From Bittarella massiliensis (ex Durand et al. 2017) (GTDB taxonomy: Bacteria; Bacillota; Clostridia; Oscillospirales; Ruminococcaceae), in contig NZ_JABFCL010000002.1 in the NCBI RefSeq assembly GCF_017566145.1, positions 186,001 through 250,000 of the forward strand: a stretch of 64,000 bases of DNA, given 5' to 3'. Positions within the stretch are counted from its first letter, which is position 1; each line of letters begins with the position of its first letter. The notes under the pieces are model-generated. The model was not told the origin of the DNA and made no database searches. It worked only from the letters and a program-made list of their open reading frames with translations. The position numbers were made by a program, and so were the translations under genes. Below, piece by piece: positions 35,228-44,754 of the stretch.

Positions 35228-36988
35228 ATGAAACAGAAAAAAACCAATCGTGTGGCCTTGCTGCTCCACTGGGCCGGAGAGCAAAAGGTATGGCTGTTCC
35301 TGGCCGTGCTTCTGGCGATGACCGGGGGCCTGTGCATTGTGGTGCCCTATATTGAAATTTACCGGCTGATGGACGCCGCCTTTGGCGGGACCTGTACCGA
35401 AGAACTGGTGGTGCGGGTCGTGGCTGCTGTGGCCGCGGCGGTGGTGCTCCGCTTTGTGCTGTTCGGGGCGTCTGGAGTGGTATCCCACAAGGGAGCCTAC
35501 GGCGCGCTGTTCAAGGTGCGCTGCATGGTAGCGGAACACATGGCTAAGGTGCCGCTGGGGGCGCTGAACGAGCGGCGGACCGGAGACATCAAAACCGTAC
35601 TGAATGAGGACATCGAGAAGCTGGAACTGTTTCTGGCCCACAACCTGCCGGATCTGGTGTGCTATCTGGTGGGGCCGGTGGTGGTTTTTGCCTACCTGAT
35701 GACCGTCAATATCCCGCTGGCTCTGATTTCCTTGGTGCCGCTGGTGCTTGCGGTTGTGGTGATGGCGGTCATGTTCCGCAACACGGACGACCTGATGGAC
35801 CGGGCCAACCGTTCCATCACCGCACTGAACTCGGTCATGATCGAGTATATCAGCGGCATGAAACTCATCAAGGCATATAACATGGGGAGCAAATCCTTCC
35901 AGAAATTCTCCTCCGCCATTCATGAGGAAAACGCCATGTGGAACGAGACCTCCCGCCGCATGGGACCACCCTACGCGGCCTTCGTGGTCATCATTGAGTG
36001 CGGAATGCTGCTCATGGTGCCGCTGGGCGGGATGTTTTTCCTGAAAGGCTCCCTGACGGCCAGCGCGTTCCTGCTGTTCATCTATGTGGGGTCCATGTAC
36101 CTGACGGAGATCCGTCCGCTGCAGGAGCTGGGGACCAATTTCGCCAATGTGCTGAACGCGGTCACCAAAGCGAAGGAGATCCTGGATGTCCCCATCTATG
36201 AGGGCGGCACGGATTTCCCCCAATGCCATGATATTGAATTGCGGAATGTACGGTTTTCCTACGATGGCAAAACCGATGTGCTGCAAGGCGTCAATCTCAA
36301 GATCAGGGACGGAGAGAGGCTGGCCCTGGTGGGGCAGTCCGGCGCCGGCAAGAGCACCATAATCGAACTGATCTCCCGCTTCTATGATGTGCAGGAGGGC
36401 GAGGTGCTGATCGGCGGAAAAAATGTCAAGGAGTTGGACTACGACACCATCTTGAGCAATGTGGCTATCGTATTTCAAAAGACCTTCCTCACCCGTGACA
36501 GTGTACTGGAGAACATCCTCATGGGGAGCAGCGCCAGTCTGGAGCAAGTGAGGGCCGCCGCAAAGGAAGCCCAGATCGACGACTTCATCATGTCTCTGCC
36601 GGATGGCTACGATACCAAGGTGGGGAGCTTCGGCTCCCGGTTTTCAGGCGGAGAGAAGCAGCGGATCGCCATTGCCCGCGCCATTTTGAAAAATGCCCCG
36701 ATCCTGATTTTAGATGAGGCCACCAGCGCCTCCGACCCGGAAAACCAGATGGAGATTGACAGGGCCATCCAAAATCTTTGTAAAGGCAAGACCGTCATTG
36801 TGGTTGCCCACCGCCTGAGCGCCCTGAAGATGTGTGAGCGGGTCGCAGTGGTGGAGGACCACACCATCACCTGTGTCGGCACCCATGAGGAAGTCCGCAG
36901 GGATAACGCTTACTACCGGAAAGCCTGGGAGGACTACGAAAAGGCCCGGAACATCACCTATCAGTTGGAAGGGGGGCGAGTAGAATGA
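35228..36988 (+). CDS. Exporter-fold ABC half-transporter, A type, cassette 3
   Basis: A 586-residue protein with the A-type segment VPLGALNERRTGDIKTVLNEDIEKLELFLAHNLPD (Asp replaces the usual Glu at the end). ATPase: GQSGAGKST, VFQKTFLTRDS, FSGGEKQRIA (Phe for Leu in the signature), LILDEATSASDPENQ, VAHRL. All catalytic residues remain. ATG 35228 follows GGAAAGGAGAGG. The B gene overlaps its stop. Confidence 0.87.
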   Translation: MKQKKTNRVALLLHWAGEQKVWLFLAVLLAMTGGLCIVVPYIEIYRLMDAAFGGTCTEELVVRVVAAVAAAVVLRFVLFGASGVVSHKGAYGALFKVRCMVAEHMAKVPLGALNERRTGDIKTVLNEDIEKLELFLAHNLPDLVCYLVGPVVVFAYLMTVNIPLALISLVPLVLAVVVMAVMFRNTDDLMDRANRSITALNSVMIEYISGMKLIKAYNMGSKSFQKFSSAIHEENAMWNETSRRMGPPYAAFVVIIECGMLLMVPLGGMFFLKGSLTASAFLLFIYVGSMYLTEIRPLQELGTNFANVLNAVTKAKEILDVPIYEGGTDFPQCHDIELRNVRFSYDGKTDVLQGVNLKIRDGERLALVGQSGAGKSTIIELISRFYDVQEGEVLIGGKNVKELDYDTILSNVAIVFQKTFLTRDSVLENILMGSSASLEQVRAAAKEAQIDDFIMSLPDGYDTKVGSFGSRFSGGEKQRIAIARAILKNAPILILDEATSASDPENQMEIDRAIQNLCKGKTVIVVAHRLSALKMCERVAVVEDHTITCVGTHEEVRRDNAYYRKAWEDYEKARNITYQLEGGRVE

Positions 36989-38694
36989 GAGAACACGATG
37001 TCTTGAAAAAGAACAAAAATTTTTACATTGGCGTTGGGGGAACTGTTTTGGAGGGCCTGCTCTCCGGCAGCCTGTTCCTGTTGCTTTACTCGGTCATGCA
37101 GTTTTTGTGGGCGGGGCAGTTTGACCTGAACCGGGTGCTGATGCTGACCGGGGCGATTGCCGGCATCTTCCTGCTCCGTATCCTGATTTACAGCTATGGC
37201 TACACCAAAGCCCAGATCGGCGGCGCGGAAGTCAGCCAAAATATCCGGCTGTTTATGGGTGATCATCTCAAGCGTATCCCCCTATCCCGGTTTACCCAGG
37301 GGCAGACCGGCGACTACATCAACACCATCACCAGCGATGTCAATAACTATGAAAAGATCCTGACCCACAAAATCGGGGACCTGGCGAAAAACTTTGCCTT
37401 GTCCATCATGCTGATTGTGTTTGTCATGACGATCTATGTCCCCGCCGGGCTGATTCTGCTGGCGGCGGATCTGCTGCTGATTCCCGGTTTGTGGCTTTCT
37501 TTCCGTATGGTGAAGAAGTACGGCAAAGAAAAGAATGACATCTGTGCGGAGAATGTCAGCAGCATCGTGGAGTATGTATCCGGCATCCAGACCTTCCGGG
37601 CTTATGGCGTGGGCGGCTTGAAAAACAAGACGGTCATCAGCGCCATGCGGGACTTCTGCCGCATCAGCTTTGTATATGAGGCCAAGGTGCTCCCTGTGGG
37701 AGCCGGGCTGGGTATCCTGATCTGGCTGTCCTGCCCGCTGGTCATCTTAATCGCCTACGCACCGTGGGCAGCCGGGGCCATCGACACGGTTTCCTATCTG
37801 TTGGTCTGCATGTTGCCGCTGTTCTGTTCCAAACTTGCCAACGCCATTTTTGTGGACCTCACCAGTTACAAAAACCTGATGATCTCCAAAGGGAAGATCT
37901 TGGGCGTGATGGATGAGCCGGAGGAAAGCGGCAGTATGGAGGCGCTGCGGCCCGCTACCCATGAGATCATCTTTGACCATGTGGACTTTGCCTATGTTCC
38001 CGGAGAGCCGGTGCTGAAGCAGGCGTCCTTTACGGTGCCGGATCAGAAGCTGACCGCCATTGTGGGCGATTCCGGCTCCGGAAAATCCACCATCCTGAAT
38101 TTGATTGCAAAATATTATGAGCCAGCCAGTGGCGTCATCTCCATCGGAGGGAAGCCCATCAATCATGTGGCGGCGGAGCGCGTGCTGGAGCAGGTTTCCA
38201 TGGTAGATCAGGATGTGTTCCTCTTTGACGACACCATCCGGGACAACATCCGTCACGCCCGCCCCGGCGCATCAGACGCGGAGATTGAGGCAGCCTGCCG
38301 GGAGGCCAACTGTGACGGATTTATCCGCAGGATGGAAAAGGGCTATGATACCCCTACCGGCGAGAACGGCAATCTGCTCTCCGGAGGAGAGCGGCAGCGG
38401 CTTTCTATCGCTCGGGCCATTCTGAAAAACAGTCCCATCCTATTGCTGGACGAGGCTACCGCATCCCTGGACATTGAGAACGAGCTGGCGGTCAAGCAGG
38501 CCATCGCCAATCTGCTCAAGGAGAAAAAGACCGTGGTGATGATCGCCCATACCCTTTCCATCGTCAAGAATGCGGATCAGATCCTGGTAGTGGCGGACGG
38601 AACAATCAAGGAGTCCGGCACCCACGAGGAACTGCTGGCCGAGAACGGCAAATATGCGGCCATGTGGAACGCAGAACAAAAAATCACTGTATAA
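36985..38694 (+). CDS. Exporter-fold ABC half-transporter, B type, cassette 3
   Basis: A 569-residue partner. The membrane domain has IPLSRFTQGQTGDYINTITSD, a divergent version of the B-type PMGYF stretch. ATPase: GDSGSGKST, VDQDVFLFDDT, LSGGERQRLS, LLLDEATASLDIENE, IAHTLSI. The switch His is kept. Coupled by ATGA overlap. The DtxR gene follows after 16 bases, the same gap as in cassette 1. Confidence 0.87.
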   Translation: MREHDVLKKNKNFYIGVGGTVLEGLLSGSLFLLLYSVMQFLWAGQFDLNRVLMLTGAIAGIFLLRILIYSYGYTKAQIGGAEVSQNIRLFMGDHLKRIPLSRFTQGQTGDYINTITSDVNNYEKILTHKIGDLAKNFALSIMLIVFVMTIYVPAGLILLAADLLLIPGLWLSFRMVKKYGKEKNDICAENVSSIVEYVSGIQTFRAYGVGGLKNKTVISAMRDFCRISFVYEAKVLPVGAGLGILIWLSCPLVILIAYAPWAAGAIDTVSYLLVCMLPLFCSKLANAIFVDLTSYKNLMISKGKILGVMDEPEESGSMEALRPATHEIIFDHVDFAYVPGEPVLKQASFTVPDQKLTAIVGDSGSGKSTILNLIAKYYEPASGVISIGGKPINHVAAERVLEQVSMVDQDVFLFDDTIRDNIRHARPGASDAEIEAACREANCDGFIRRMEKGYDTPTGENGNLLSGGERQRLSIARAILKNSPILLLDEATASLDIENELAVKQAIANLLKEKKTVVMIAHTLSIVKNADQILVVADGTIKESGTHEELLAENGKYAAMWNAEQKITV

Positions 38695-38710
38695 ATGAGA
38701 GGTTGCGTCG

Positions 38711-39079
38711 ATGAAAAAACTCCATGCGTCGGGCGAGGATTATCTGGAGGCCGTGCTGGTGCTCCAAAAGGAAAAGGGCATGGTACGCTCCGTGGATGTG
38801 TCCAGGCACCTTGATGTATCGAAACCCAGCGTGTGTCATGCGGTAGCTACCTTGAAAGAGGGCGGTTTTCTCACCATGGACGAAGACTCTTTCCTGCACC
38901 TGACCGATGTGGGCAGAGAGGTTGCCGAAAAAACTTATGAGAAGCACTGCTTTTTCACCCGTCTGCTGGTGGATGCAGGTGTAGAGCCAAAGACTGCCGA
39001 GCAGGATGCCTGCCGCATGGAGCACGCAATCAGCGATGACAGTTTTCAAAAAATTAAATCAGGGCTAAAGGACAAATAA
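38711..39079 (+). CDS. DtxR/MntR-family metal-dependent regulator, cassette 3 (mosaic gene)
   Basis: 122 residues, same ligands as the cassette 1 copy (D10, E13, H79, C101, E104, H105). From about base 38808 the DNA is almost identical to 23582-23853. The first 95 bases instead resemble the cassette 5 copy (LEAVLVLQKEKGMVRSVDV rather than LEAILVLKRKKG), so the gene is a mosaic. The dimer and metal site are expected to be interchangeable with the cassette 1 protein. Confidence 0.88.
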   Translation: MKKLHASGEDYLEAVLVLQKEKGMVRSVDVSRHLDVSKPSVCHAVATLKEGGFLTMDEDSFLHLTDVGREVAEKTYEKHCFFTRLLVDAGVEPKTAEQDACRMEHAISDDSFQKIKSGLKDK

Positions 39080-39117
39080 AAAGTGGCCTGTCAGTCGAGG
39101 TTATTGGGGGTGATATA

Positions 39118-39516
39118 GTGGGAAAACTGTTCATATTATCGGTCGAAGAAGATGACCTTGAAACCGTTGAGAAAATCATGGCCTTCATAGAGTCAACAGA
39201 ACTGGTCATGTGTACGGATCTTTCCTCTGCCCCTCTGCGCTACAAGGCTTTATGTATCGACGCTGCGTGCCGTCAAGTGTTTTGGCAGGGCAAATTCATA
39301 GAGCTGACCCCTATGGAGTTCGATGTATTTCATTTGCTTGTCCGGCGGCCCGGACGGGTATTTTCACAAAGGGAGATCTATGAGTTTGTTGCCCCTGATT
39401 CGTTTGACAGCAGTTGGACGGGAATCTCCAGCATCATTTACAAGCTGCGTCATAAACTGAACGCTGACCTTATCCAGACCGTGTATGGGAAGGGCTATAA
39501 ATTCTTGCCGCCATGA
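39118..39516 (+). CDS. Orphan OmpR-type winged-helix protein, cassette 3
   Basis: 132 residues with GTG start, nearly identical to the cassette 1 copy (differences such as AE to VE in the first third, F to L and R to K near the end). Same architecture: short N-terminal segment, no receiver domain, C-terminal winged helix. The DNA identity runs through the DtxR gene, the 38-base gap and this gene as one unit. Confidence 0.78.
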   Translation: MGKLFILSVEEDDLETVEKIMAFIESTELVMCTDLSSAPLRYKALCIDAACRQVFWQGKFIELTPMEFDVFHLLVRRPGRVFSQREIYEFVAPDSFDSSWTGISSIIYKLRHKLNADLIQTVYGKGYKFLPP

Positions 39517-39598
39517 GGATTATAGAAAAGAATGTTGGTAGATAGTACGAAACCATTCATTTATTGGAACTATGCAGAGTAAGGAATAAAAGTGTTAT

Positions 39599-39632
39599 AA
39601 ATCTGCGGTATGTTGGTGCATACCGCAGATTT
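39599..39632 (+). terminator. Intrinsic terminator closing cassette 3
   Basis: A perfect 14-bp stem (39599-39612 with 39619-39632), loop TTGGTG, ending in TTTT. Confidence 0.82.
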
Positions 39633-39665
39633 TGCTATATCATAAATAGAGATTGGCGAGTTTTA

Positions 39666-39718
39666 TTGAAGAATACAGTAGTTTATGTTACCATAGAGAG
39701 GTAAGTTAAGACTAACTT
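39666..39718 (+). promoter_or_regulatory. Promoter and palindrome upstream of the AraC gene of cassette 4
   Basis: TTGAAG (39666-39671), 17 bases, TACCAT (39689-39694) with a TG extended -10. AAGTTA-AGAC-TAACTT (39703-39718) sits at the predicted start; it uses the same half-sites as the common box with a shorter centre. Confidence 0.6.
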
Positions 39719-39733
39719 GATGGAGTGATGACA

Positions 39734-40684
39734 ATGGAGAAGGTCAACTTCAATCCGGAATGGTATGGTGTACAGGCAAAAGTACTATCGAGAAGCGAAA
39801 GACAGCTGGTTGTGGATTATGGATGTAATGGGCGTGGTATCGTAAAAAATTATAGCTTGTTTGAGGGCATACAACTTTGCTTCCTCGATTTTGAAACGGA
39901 TGAATCTATGAGGACCCAGAAGTTCAATCCAGATATCCTCCAGATTACTCACTGTCAAACCGGACGCTATGAATGTGAATTTGCCAATCATACTGTGGCA
40001 TATTTGCCAACGGGCTATTTCAGCGTTGCAACCACAGCGCATTTGCCGACTTCGTTCTCTTTTCCCTTGGGGAAGTATTACGGCGTTAGCCTTGTCATAG
40101 ATCGTCAGGCGCTTTCGGACGAAATACGCCGGATGATGCGGACAATTCCCATTGACCTTGATAAAATAGGGACAACACTTGGTCTTGAAACACAATGGTA
40201 TGTCAGTGATACTCCACCGCAATTACGACACTTGTTTTCCGAATTATACACAGCCATTCAAACGGAGCCTGTCGGCTATTTCAAAATTAAGGCCATAGAG
40301 CTATTATACCACATGGATCAGTTGACACAGATTAGCGGGTGCGACTCAAAGTATTTTGATAAGAAACAGATTCAAGCAACAAAAGCTATTCGGGAGTATC
40401 TTATTTCCCATCTGGATGAAAAAGTTCCCTTGGAACAGTTGGCAAAAGAGGCGCACTTGAATCTGTCGGTGTTCCATCTGGTATTTTCCCACATATATGG
40501 GGACACTCCGTATGCCTACCTCAAAAAATACAAAATGAATTTAGCTGCCCAGTGGCTTTCGGAAAACAAGATGAAAATCGGTGATATTGCCTTGGAGCTT
40601 GGATATAGCAACGCAAGTAAATTTGCTAAAGCATTTCAATCTGTATATGGAATGCTGCCAAAAGACTACCGAAAAAATCGATAG
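39734..40684 (+). CDS. AraC-family transcriptional regulator, cassette 4
   Basis: A 316-residue regulator. The double HTH (residues about 215-315) includes VPLEQLAKEAHLNLSVFHLVFSHIYGDTPYAYLKKYKMNLAAQWL and IGDIALELGYSNASKFAKAFQSVYGMLPKDYRKNR. The N-terminal 200 residues align by eye with the cassette 5 AraC (47649): both have a FxxFD-like core, ILQITHCQTGRYECEF against LLCIDYCRQGRMEYPA, and FPLGKYYGVSLVID against FPLAHYHGITVGFA. ATG 39734 is chosen over GTG 39725 by spacing from GGAG. Its target is probably the ABC pair downstream. Confidence 0.87.
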   Translation: MEKVNFNPEWYGVQAKVLSRSERQLVVDYGCNGRGIVKNYSLFEGIQLCFLDFETDESMRTQKFNPDILQITHCQTGRYECEFANHTVAYLPTGYFSVATTAHLPTSFSFPLGKYYGVSLVIDRQALSDEIRRMMRTIPIDLDKIGTTLGLETQWYVSDTPPQLRHLFSELYTAIQTEPVGYFKIKAIELLYHMDQLTQISGCDSKYFDKKQIQATKAIREYLISHLDEKVPLEQLAKEAHLNLSVFHLVFSHIYGDTPYAYLKKYKMNLAAQWLSENKMKIGDIALELGYSNASKFAKAFQSVYGMLPKDYRKNR

Positions 40685-40812
40685 TCATGTACAGGCGGCG
40701 TTTAACAGCGGTAGAGGTGTAGTCTCTACTAATTCATTGGTATCTTTGGGCTATTTTTGCCCGTGACGCATAGATATGGAGTAGCAGCCAATTTCAAAAG
40801 TTGATAGAATAA

Positions 40813-40844
40813 ATGTCGCGGTTAGCAAGAACTAACTGCGACAT
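40813..40844. promoter_or_regulatory. GTTAG-N6-CTAAC operator in a long palindrome, cassette 4
   Basis: GTTAG-CAAGAA-CTAAC (40821-40836) with flanks ATGTCGC/GCGACAT giving a 13-bp stem with one wobble, then TTTTCTCTTTT. A weak promoter (TAGCAG, 17 bases, TAGAAT at 40805-40810) ends just before it, so it covers the start site. Confidence 0.65.
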
Positions 40845-40870
40845 TTTCTCTTTTAAGGAGGGTTCATGCT

Positions 40871-42691
40871 ATGTCAAACGCAAAGTCGAAACAGGCAAAA
40901 CCAAAGACGGGTTTGGCACGATGCATGGAATTGGCTTCTGACAGAAAGGGCCTTGTGTTCTTAGCCGCGGTTCTTTCGTCATTGGCAGCCATTGCTTCGT
41001 TTATCCCGTACATAGCGGTCTATTTTATGATCCGCTCAATTATCGGTGTTTTCCCGAACCTTGACCAGTTGGATATGGGGATGGTCATGAATTATGGCTG
41101 GCTGGCGCTCGCCGGGATCGTGGCAAATATCCTACTGTATTTTCTGGCTATTTTCAGCTCACACATGGCGGCATTTGGAACGCTGTACGAGTTGAAAGTT
41201 CTCTTTGCAGACCATATTACCAAAATCCCACTGGGGTATCACTTAACGATTGGCAGCGGCCGTCTGCGGAAAATCATGGATGAAAACATTGAAAGTGTGG
41301 AGGGCTTTATTGCTCACCAGTTTCCTGATTTTGTTGCCTCTATTACCGCCCCTATCGTCATGGTCATCATCCTGTTGGCTGTTGACTGGAGGTTTGGCCT
41401 TGCTTCCCTGGTCGGCATCATTCTTGCATTTGTCGCAGAGTTTATTGGCTTTGGCAGCGGTGAAATGAAGGAGAACATGGGCAAGTACCAAAAGGCTTTG
41501 GAAGAAATGAATAATGCCTCTGTGGAGTATGTCCGGGGAATGTCGGTAGTAAAGGCGTTCAATCAAACAGCATCTTCGTTCAAAAAACTCAAAGAGGCAA
41601 TCACCGGCTATACGGAATGGGTCCTCAAGTTCTCTCTGGGCTGGCAGAATTGTATGCCTGCCTTTACCACAATCATCAATAATGTTTACCTGATTCTTGT
41701 TCCTGTGGGCATCCTGATTGGGTCCAGAACGGATGATTTTGCCGGATTTGCGATGACCTTTATCTTTTATCTGCTCTTTGTACCAGCAATTTCCGGCGTG
41801 CTGAACAAAATCATGTATATTTCAGAGTCGTTCATGCAGATCAACGGGAATGTGGCCAGGATGGACGAGATATTGAACATTCCAGAAATGCCGGAAACGG
41901 CTCATCCTAAGAAACCTGCTGGGGACGATGTTGTTTTCAATAATGTCAGCTTTTCCTACACGGGAGATAATTCTGAGAAAGCTCTGGAAAATGTATCTTT
42001 CTCGGCAAAGCAGGGACAGATCACAGCCATTGTCGGACCTTCCGGCGGCGGCAAAAGTACGATTGCCAATCTGATTTCCCGCTTTTGGGATGTGTCCTCC
42101 GGCAGCATTACCATCGGCGGTATAGATGTGCGCGATATGGCGGAGGATGACCTGATGCACCATGTCAGCTTTGTGTTCCAGGATATTTTCCTGTTCAAGC
42201 AGAGCATCTTGGATAATATCCGTATGGGCAATCCTTCGGCCAGCGAGGAACAAGTGATTGCGGCGGCGAAAGCAGCGCAGTGCCACGAGTTCATCTCCAA
42301 ACTGCCCAACGGGTATCACACGGTGGTCGGCTCCAAAGGCATCCATCTCTCTGGCGGTGAGCGCCAGCGGATTGCTATTGCGCGGGCTATTATCAAGAAC
42401 TCGCCTATCATCGTGCTGGATGAGGCAACGGCGTTCAGTGACCCGGAGAATGAATACCTGATCCAGAAAGCCTTTGAAAAGCTGATGCAGGGTAAGACAG
42501 TTATCATCATCGCACACCGCCTCTCCACGATCCGCAATGCAGATAAGATCATCGTCATGGAGAAAGGGCACTTGGTCGAAGAAGGAAAACATGACGAGCT
42601 GGTGGCCGCAAGCGGACGCTATGCACAAATGTGGAACCACTATACAGAAGCGATTGGCTGGAAAATCAGCGGAAAGGCGGTGCAACTATGA
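40871..42691 (+). CDS. Exporter-fold ABC half-transporter, A type, cassette 4
   Basis: A 606-residue protein with a Lys-rich N terminus (SNAKSKQAKPKTG). A-type segment: IPLGYHLTIGSGRLRKIMDENIESVEGFIAHQFPD. ATPase: GPSGGGKST, VFQDIFLFKQS, LSGGERQRIA, IVLDEATAFSDPENE, IAHRLST. Base composition is lower in GC than cassettes 1-3, pointing to a separate origin or age. The ATG lies eight bases after AAGGAGGG. Confidence 0.87.
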   Translation: MSNAKSKQAKPKTGLARCMELASDRKGLVFLAAVLSSLAAIASFIPYIAVYFMIRSIIGVFPNLDQLDMGMVMNYGWLALAGIVANILLYFLAIFSSHMAAFGTLYELKVLFADHITKIPLGYHLTIGSGRLRKIMDENIESVEGFIAHQFPDFVASITAPIVMVIILLAVDWRFGLASLVGIILAFVAEFIGFGSGEMKENMGKYQKALEEMNNASVEYVRGMSVVKAFNQTASSFKKLKEAITGYTEWVLKFSLGWQNCMPAFTTIINNVYLILVPVGILIGSRTDDFAGFAMTFIFYLLFVPAISGVLNKIMYISESFMQINGNVARMDEILNIPEMPETAHPKKPAGDDVVFNNVSFSYTGDNSEKALENVSFSAKQGQITAIVGPSGGGKSTIANLISRFWDVSSGSITIGGIDVRDMAEDDLMHHVSFVFQDIFLFKQSILDNIRMGNPSASEEQVIAAAKAAQCHEFISKLPNGYHTVVGSKGIHLSGGERQRIAIARAIIKNSPIIVLDEATAFSDPENEYLIQKAFEKLMQGKTVIIIAHRLSTIRNADKIIVMEKGHLVEEGKHDELVAASGRYAQMWNHYTEAIGWKISGKAVQL

Positions 42692-44424
42692 GCAGATTAC
42701 AAAAAGCTCTCTTTTTGTCAGACAAGGGTTACGCAGATCTGAAAAAAGCAATCTTCGCCTGCACATTGACGAACCTGGCTATGCTTCTGCCGTTCTGTGT
42801 AACTGTTATGGTCTTCAGTGAAATTTTGACGCCCTTTGTCAGCGGTGACTCCATCCAGTGGAACCATATCTGGATGCTGTGGGGCGCAGGTATTGTTTCA
42901 GCCATCCTGGTATTTCTGGCCGCCAAAAACGATTACCGTAAAACCTATATTGCCTCATATAAAGAGTCGAACACGACCCGGCTGCGGATTGCGGAGCACC
43001 TTCGGAAACTCCCTATGAATTTCTTTAACACCAAGGATCTTTCTGAACTGACCACGAATATGATGGCGGATTGCAGCAGCATGGAGTCCCTGCTCAGCAG
43101 CACGATCCCTCCACTGATTGCAAACGGCATCACGGTGACCCTGACCTGTATCCTGCTGGCCTTCTTTGACTGGCGTCTTGCTCTGTGCGTATTCATCACG
43201 GTTCCGATTGCCTTCCTCATTATCTGGCTCAGCCGGAACCATCAAAAGAAGCTGTTTGAAAAGCAGGTTAATGCAAAACTGGCTGCCTCTGACCAGGTAC
43301 AGGAATACCTGGAAGGTATGAAGATCATCAAGTCCTGCGGGCTGTCCGGCTCTCATTTCAGTGCGTTGGATAAAGCTCTGCTTGCTATGAAAAAGATTGC
43401 CATCAAAGTGGAAATGGCTGTCGGCGTGTTTATGTCCAGCGCCAGCATGATTTTGCAGGCAGGTATTGGCATTACAATCTTTGTCGGTGCTATTCTCCTG
43501 ACCAGTGGACAAATTGAACTGCTGCCTTTGCTCATGTTTCTGCTGATGGTCACGCGGATTTATGGCCCTATTTTGGCAATCCTGGCGAATTTGTCCTCGC
43601 TACTGAATTTGAATGTAGTTACAAGTCGTATGCGTACCTTGCTCACCACTCCTGTGATGGACGGTGACGGGAAAATGGTTCCGAACTGCGATATTGAGCT
43701 TTCCCATGTGACTTTTGGCTACAATCAGGAAGATGTCATCAAAGATGTTTCCTGCAAAATTCCCCAAGGGAGCGTGACCGCCCTCGTTGGCCCGTCCGGT
43801 TCCGGTAAAAGCACGATTTCCAAACTGATTGCCCGGTTTTGGGATGTTCAACAGGGCAAGATCACCGTGGGCGGCAAAGACATCAAGAGTATGGAGCCGG
43901 AAAGCCTCATGTCTTATATGTCTTTCGTGTTCCAGGATGTGACCTTGTTCAATGATACGGTTATGAATAATATCCGTCTTGGCAATCCAAACGCAACAGA
44001 CGATCAGGTAATTGCTGCTGCCAAAGCCGCCTATTGTGATGAATTTGTCCGGGAGATGCCGGATGGGTATCAGACGGTTCTCGGTGAAAACGGCAGCACC
44101 CTTTCCGGCGGTGAGCGCCAGCGTATTTCCATCGCCCGCGCATTACTAAAAAATGCGCCCATCATTCTGCTTGACGAGGCCACAGCATCCCTTGACCCAG
44201 AGAATGAAGTCCTGGTTCAAAAAGCGATTGCCAAACTGGTAGAAGGCAAGACGGTTATTATGATCGCCCACCGTCTCCGTACAGTTGTGGATGCGGATCA
44301 GATCATTGTTCTTGACAATGGACGACTGGTAGAACATGGAACGCACGATGAGTTGATGAAGAAGAATGGGCTGTATTATAAGTTGTTCCATATTCAGCAG
44401 GAAAGCCTTGGTTGGGCGGTATAA
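42688..44424 (+). CDS. Exporter-fold ABC half-transporter, B type, cassette 4
   Basis: A 578-residue partner starting MSRLQKALFLSDKGY at the ATGA overlap. B-type segment LPMNFFNTKDLSELTTNMMADCSS. ATPase: GPSGSGKST, VFQDVTLFNDT, LSGGERQRIS, ILLDEATASLDPENE, IAHRLRT. The winged-helix gene follows directly with no DtxR gene between, the only such case. Confidence 0.87.
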   Translation: MSRLQKALFLSDKGYADLKKAIFACTLTNLAMLLPFCVTVMVFSEILTPFVSGDSIQWNHIWMLWGAGIVSAILVFLAAKNDYRKTYIASYKESNTTRLRIAEHLRKLPMNFFNTKDLSELTTNMMADCSSMESLLSSTIPPLIANGITVTLTCILLAFFDWRLALCVFITVPIAFLIIWLSRNHQKKLFEKQVNAKLAASDQVQEYLEGMKIIKSCGLSGSHFSALDKALLAMKKIAIKVEMAVGVFMSSASMILQAGIGITIFVGAILLTSGQIELLPLLMFLLMVTRIYGPILAILANLSSLLNLNVVTSRMRTLLTTPVMDGDGKMVPNCDIELSHVTFGYNQEDVIKDVSCKIPQGSVTALVGPSGSGKSTISKLIARFWDVQQGKITVGGKDIKSMEPESLMSYMSFVFQDVTLFNDTVMNNIRLGNPNATDDQVIAAAKAAYCDEFVREMPDGYQTVLGENGSTLSGGERQRISIARALLKNAPIILLDEATASLDPENEVLVQKAIAKLVEGKTVIMIAHRLRTVVDADQIIVLDNGRLVEHGTHDELMKKNGLYYKLFHIQQESLGWAV

Positions 44425-44440
44425 CTTTGGGGGAAAAGCG

Positions 44441-44737
44441 TTGACTGGACTGGCTGTTCTACAATATGATAATCTGTGTATTGACCCAAACCAGCGTAGG
44501 GCCTTTGTGAGCGGGCGAGCGGTGGAGTTGACCACGATGGAATTCAATATCCTATATTATCTGGCCTTACACCCTGGCTGGACCTTTACCCGGGAGCAGC
44601 TTTACCGATATGCGATGCCCGATGACTTTGCTTCCGGCCTCGAAAGCGTCACCAGCCGGATCTACAAGATACGGAAGAAATTAAATATCAATGCGATTCA
44701 AACGGTATATGGATATGGTTATCGCTTTGAAAAGTAA
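44441..44737 (+). CDS. Orphan OmpR-type winged-helix protein, cassette 4
   Basis: A 98-residue protein that is little more than the winged-helix domain: VLQYDNLCIDPNQRRAFVSGRAVELTTMEFNILYYLALHPGWTFTREQLYRYA, then ESVTSRIYKIRKKL and IQTVYGYGYRF. TTG 44441 is the predicted start because GGGGGA precedes it and because the copies at 52656 and 58366 start at the same place and have the same length. It lacks the N-terminal segment of the cassette 1 and 3 copies. Confidence 0.75.
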   Translation: MTGLAVLQYDNLCIDPNQRRAFVSGRAVELTTMEFNILYYLALHPGWTFTREQLYRYAMPDDFASGLESVTSRIYKIRKKLNINAIQTVYGYGYRFEK

Positions 44738-44754
44738 GGGAACAAGCAAGAAAG

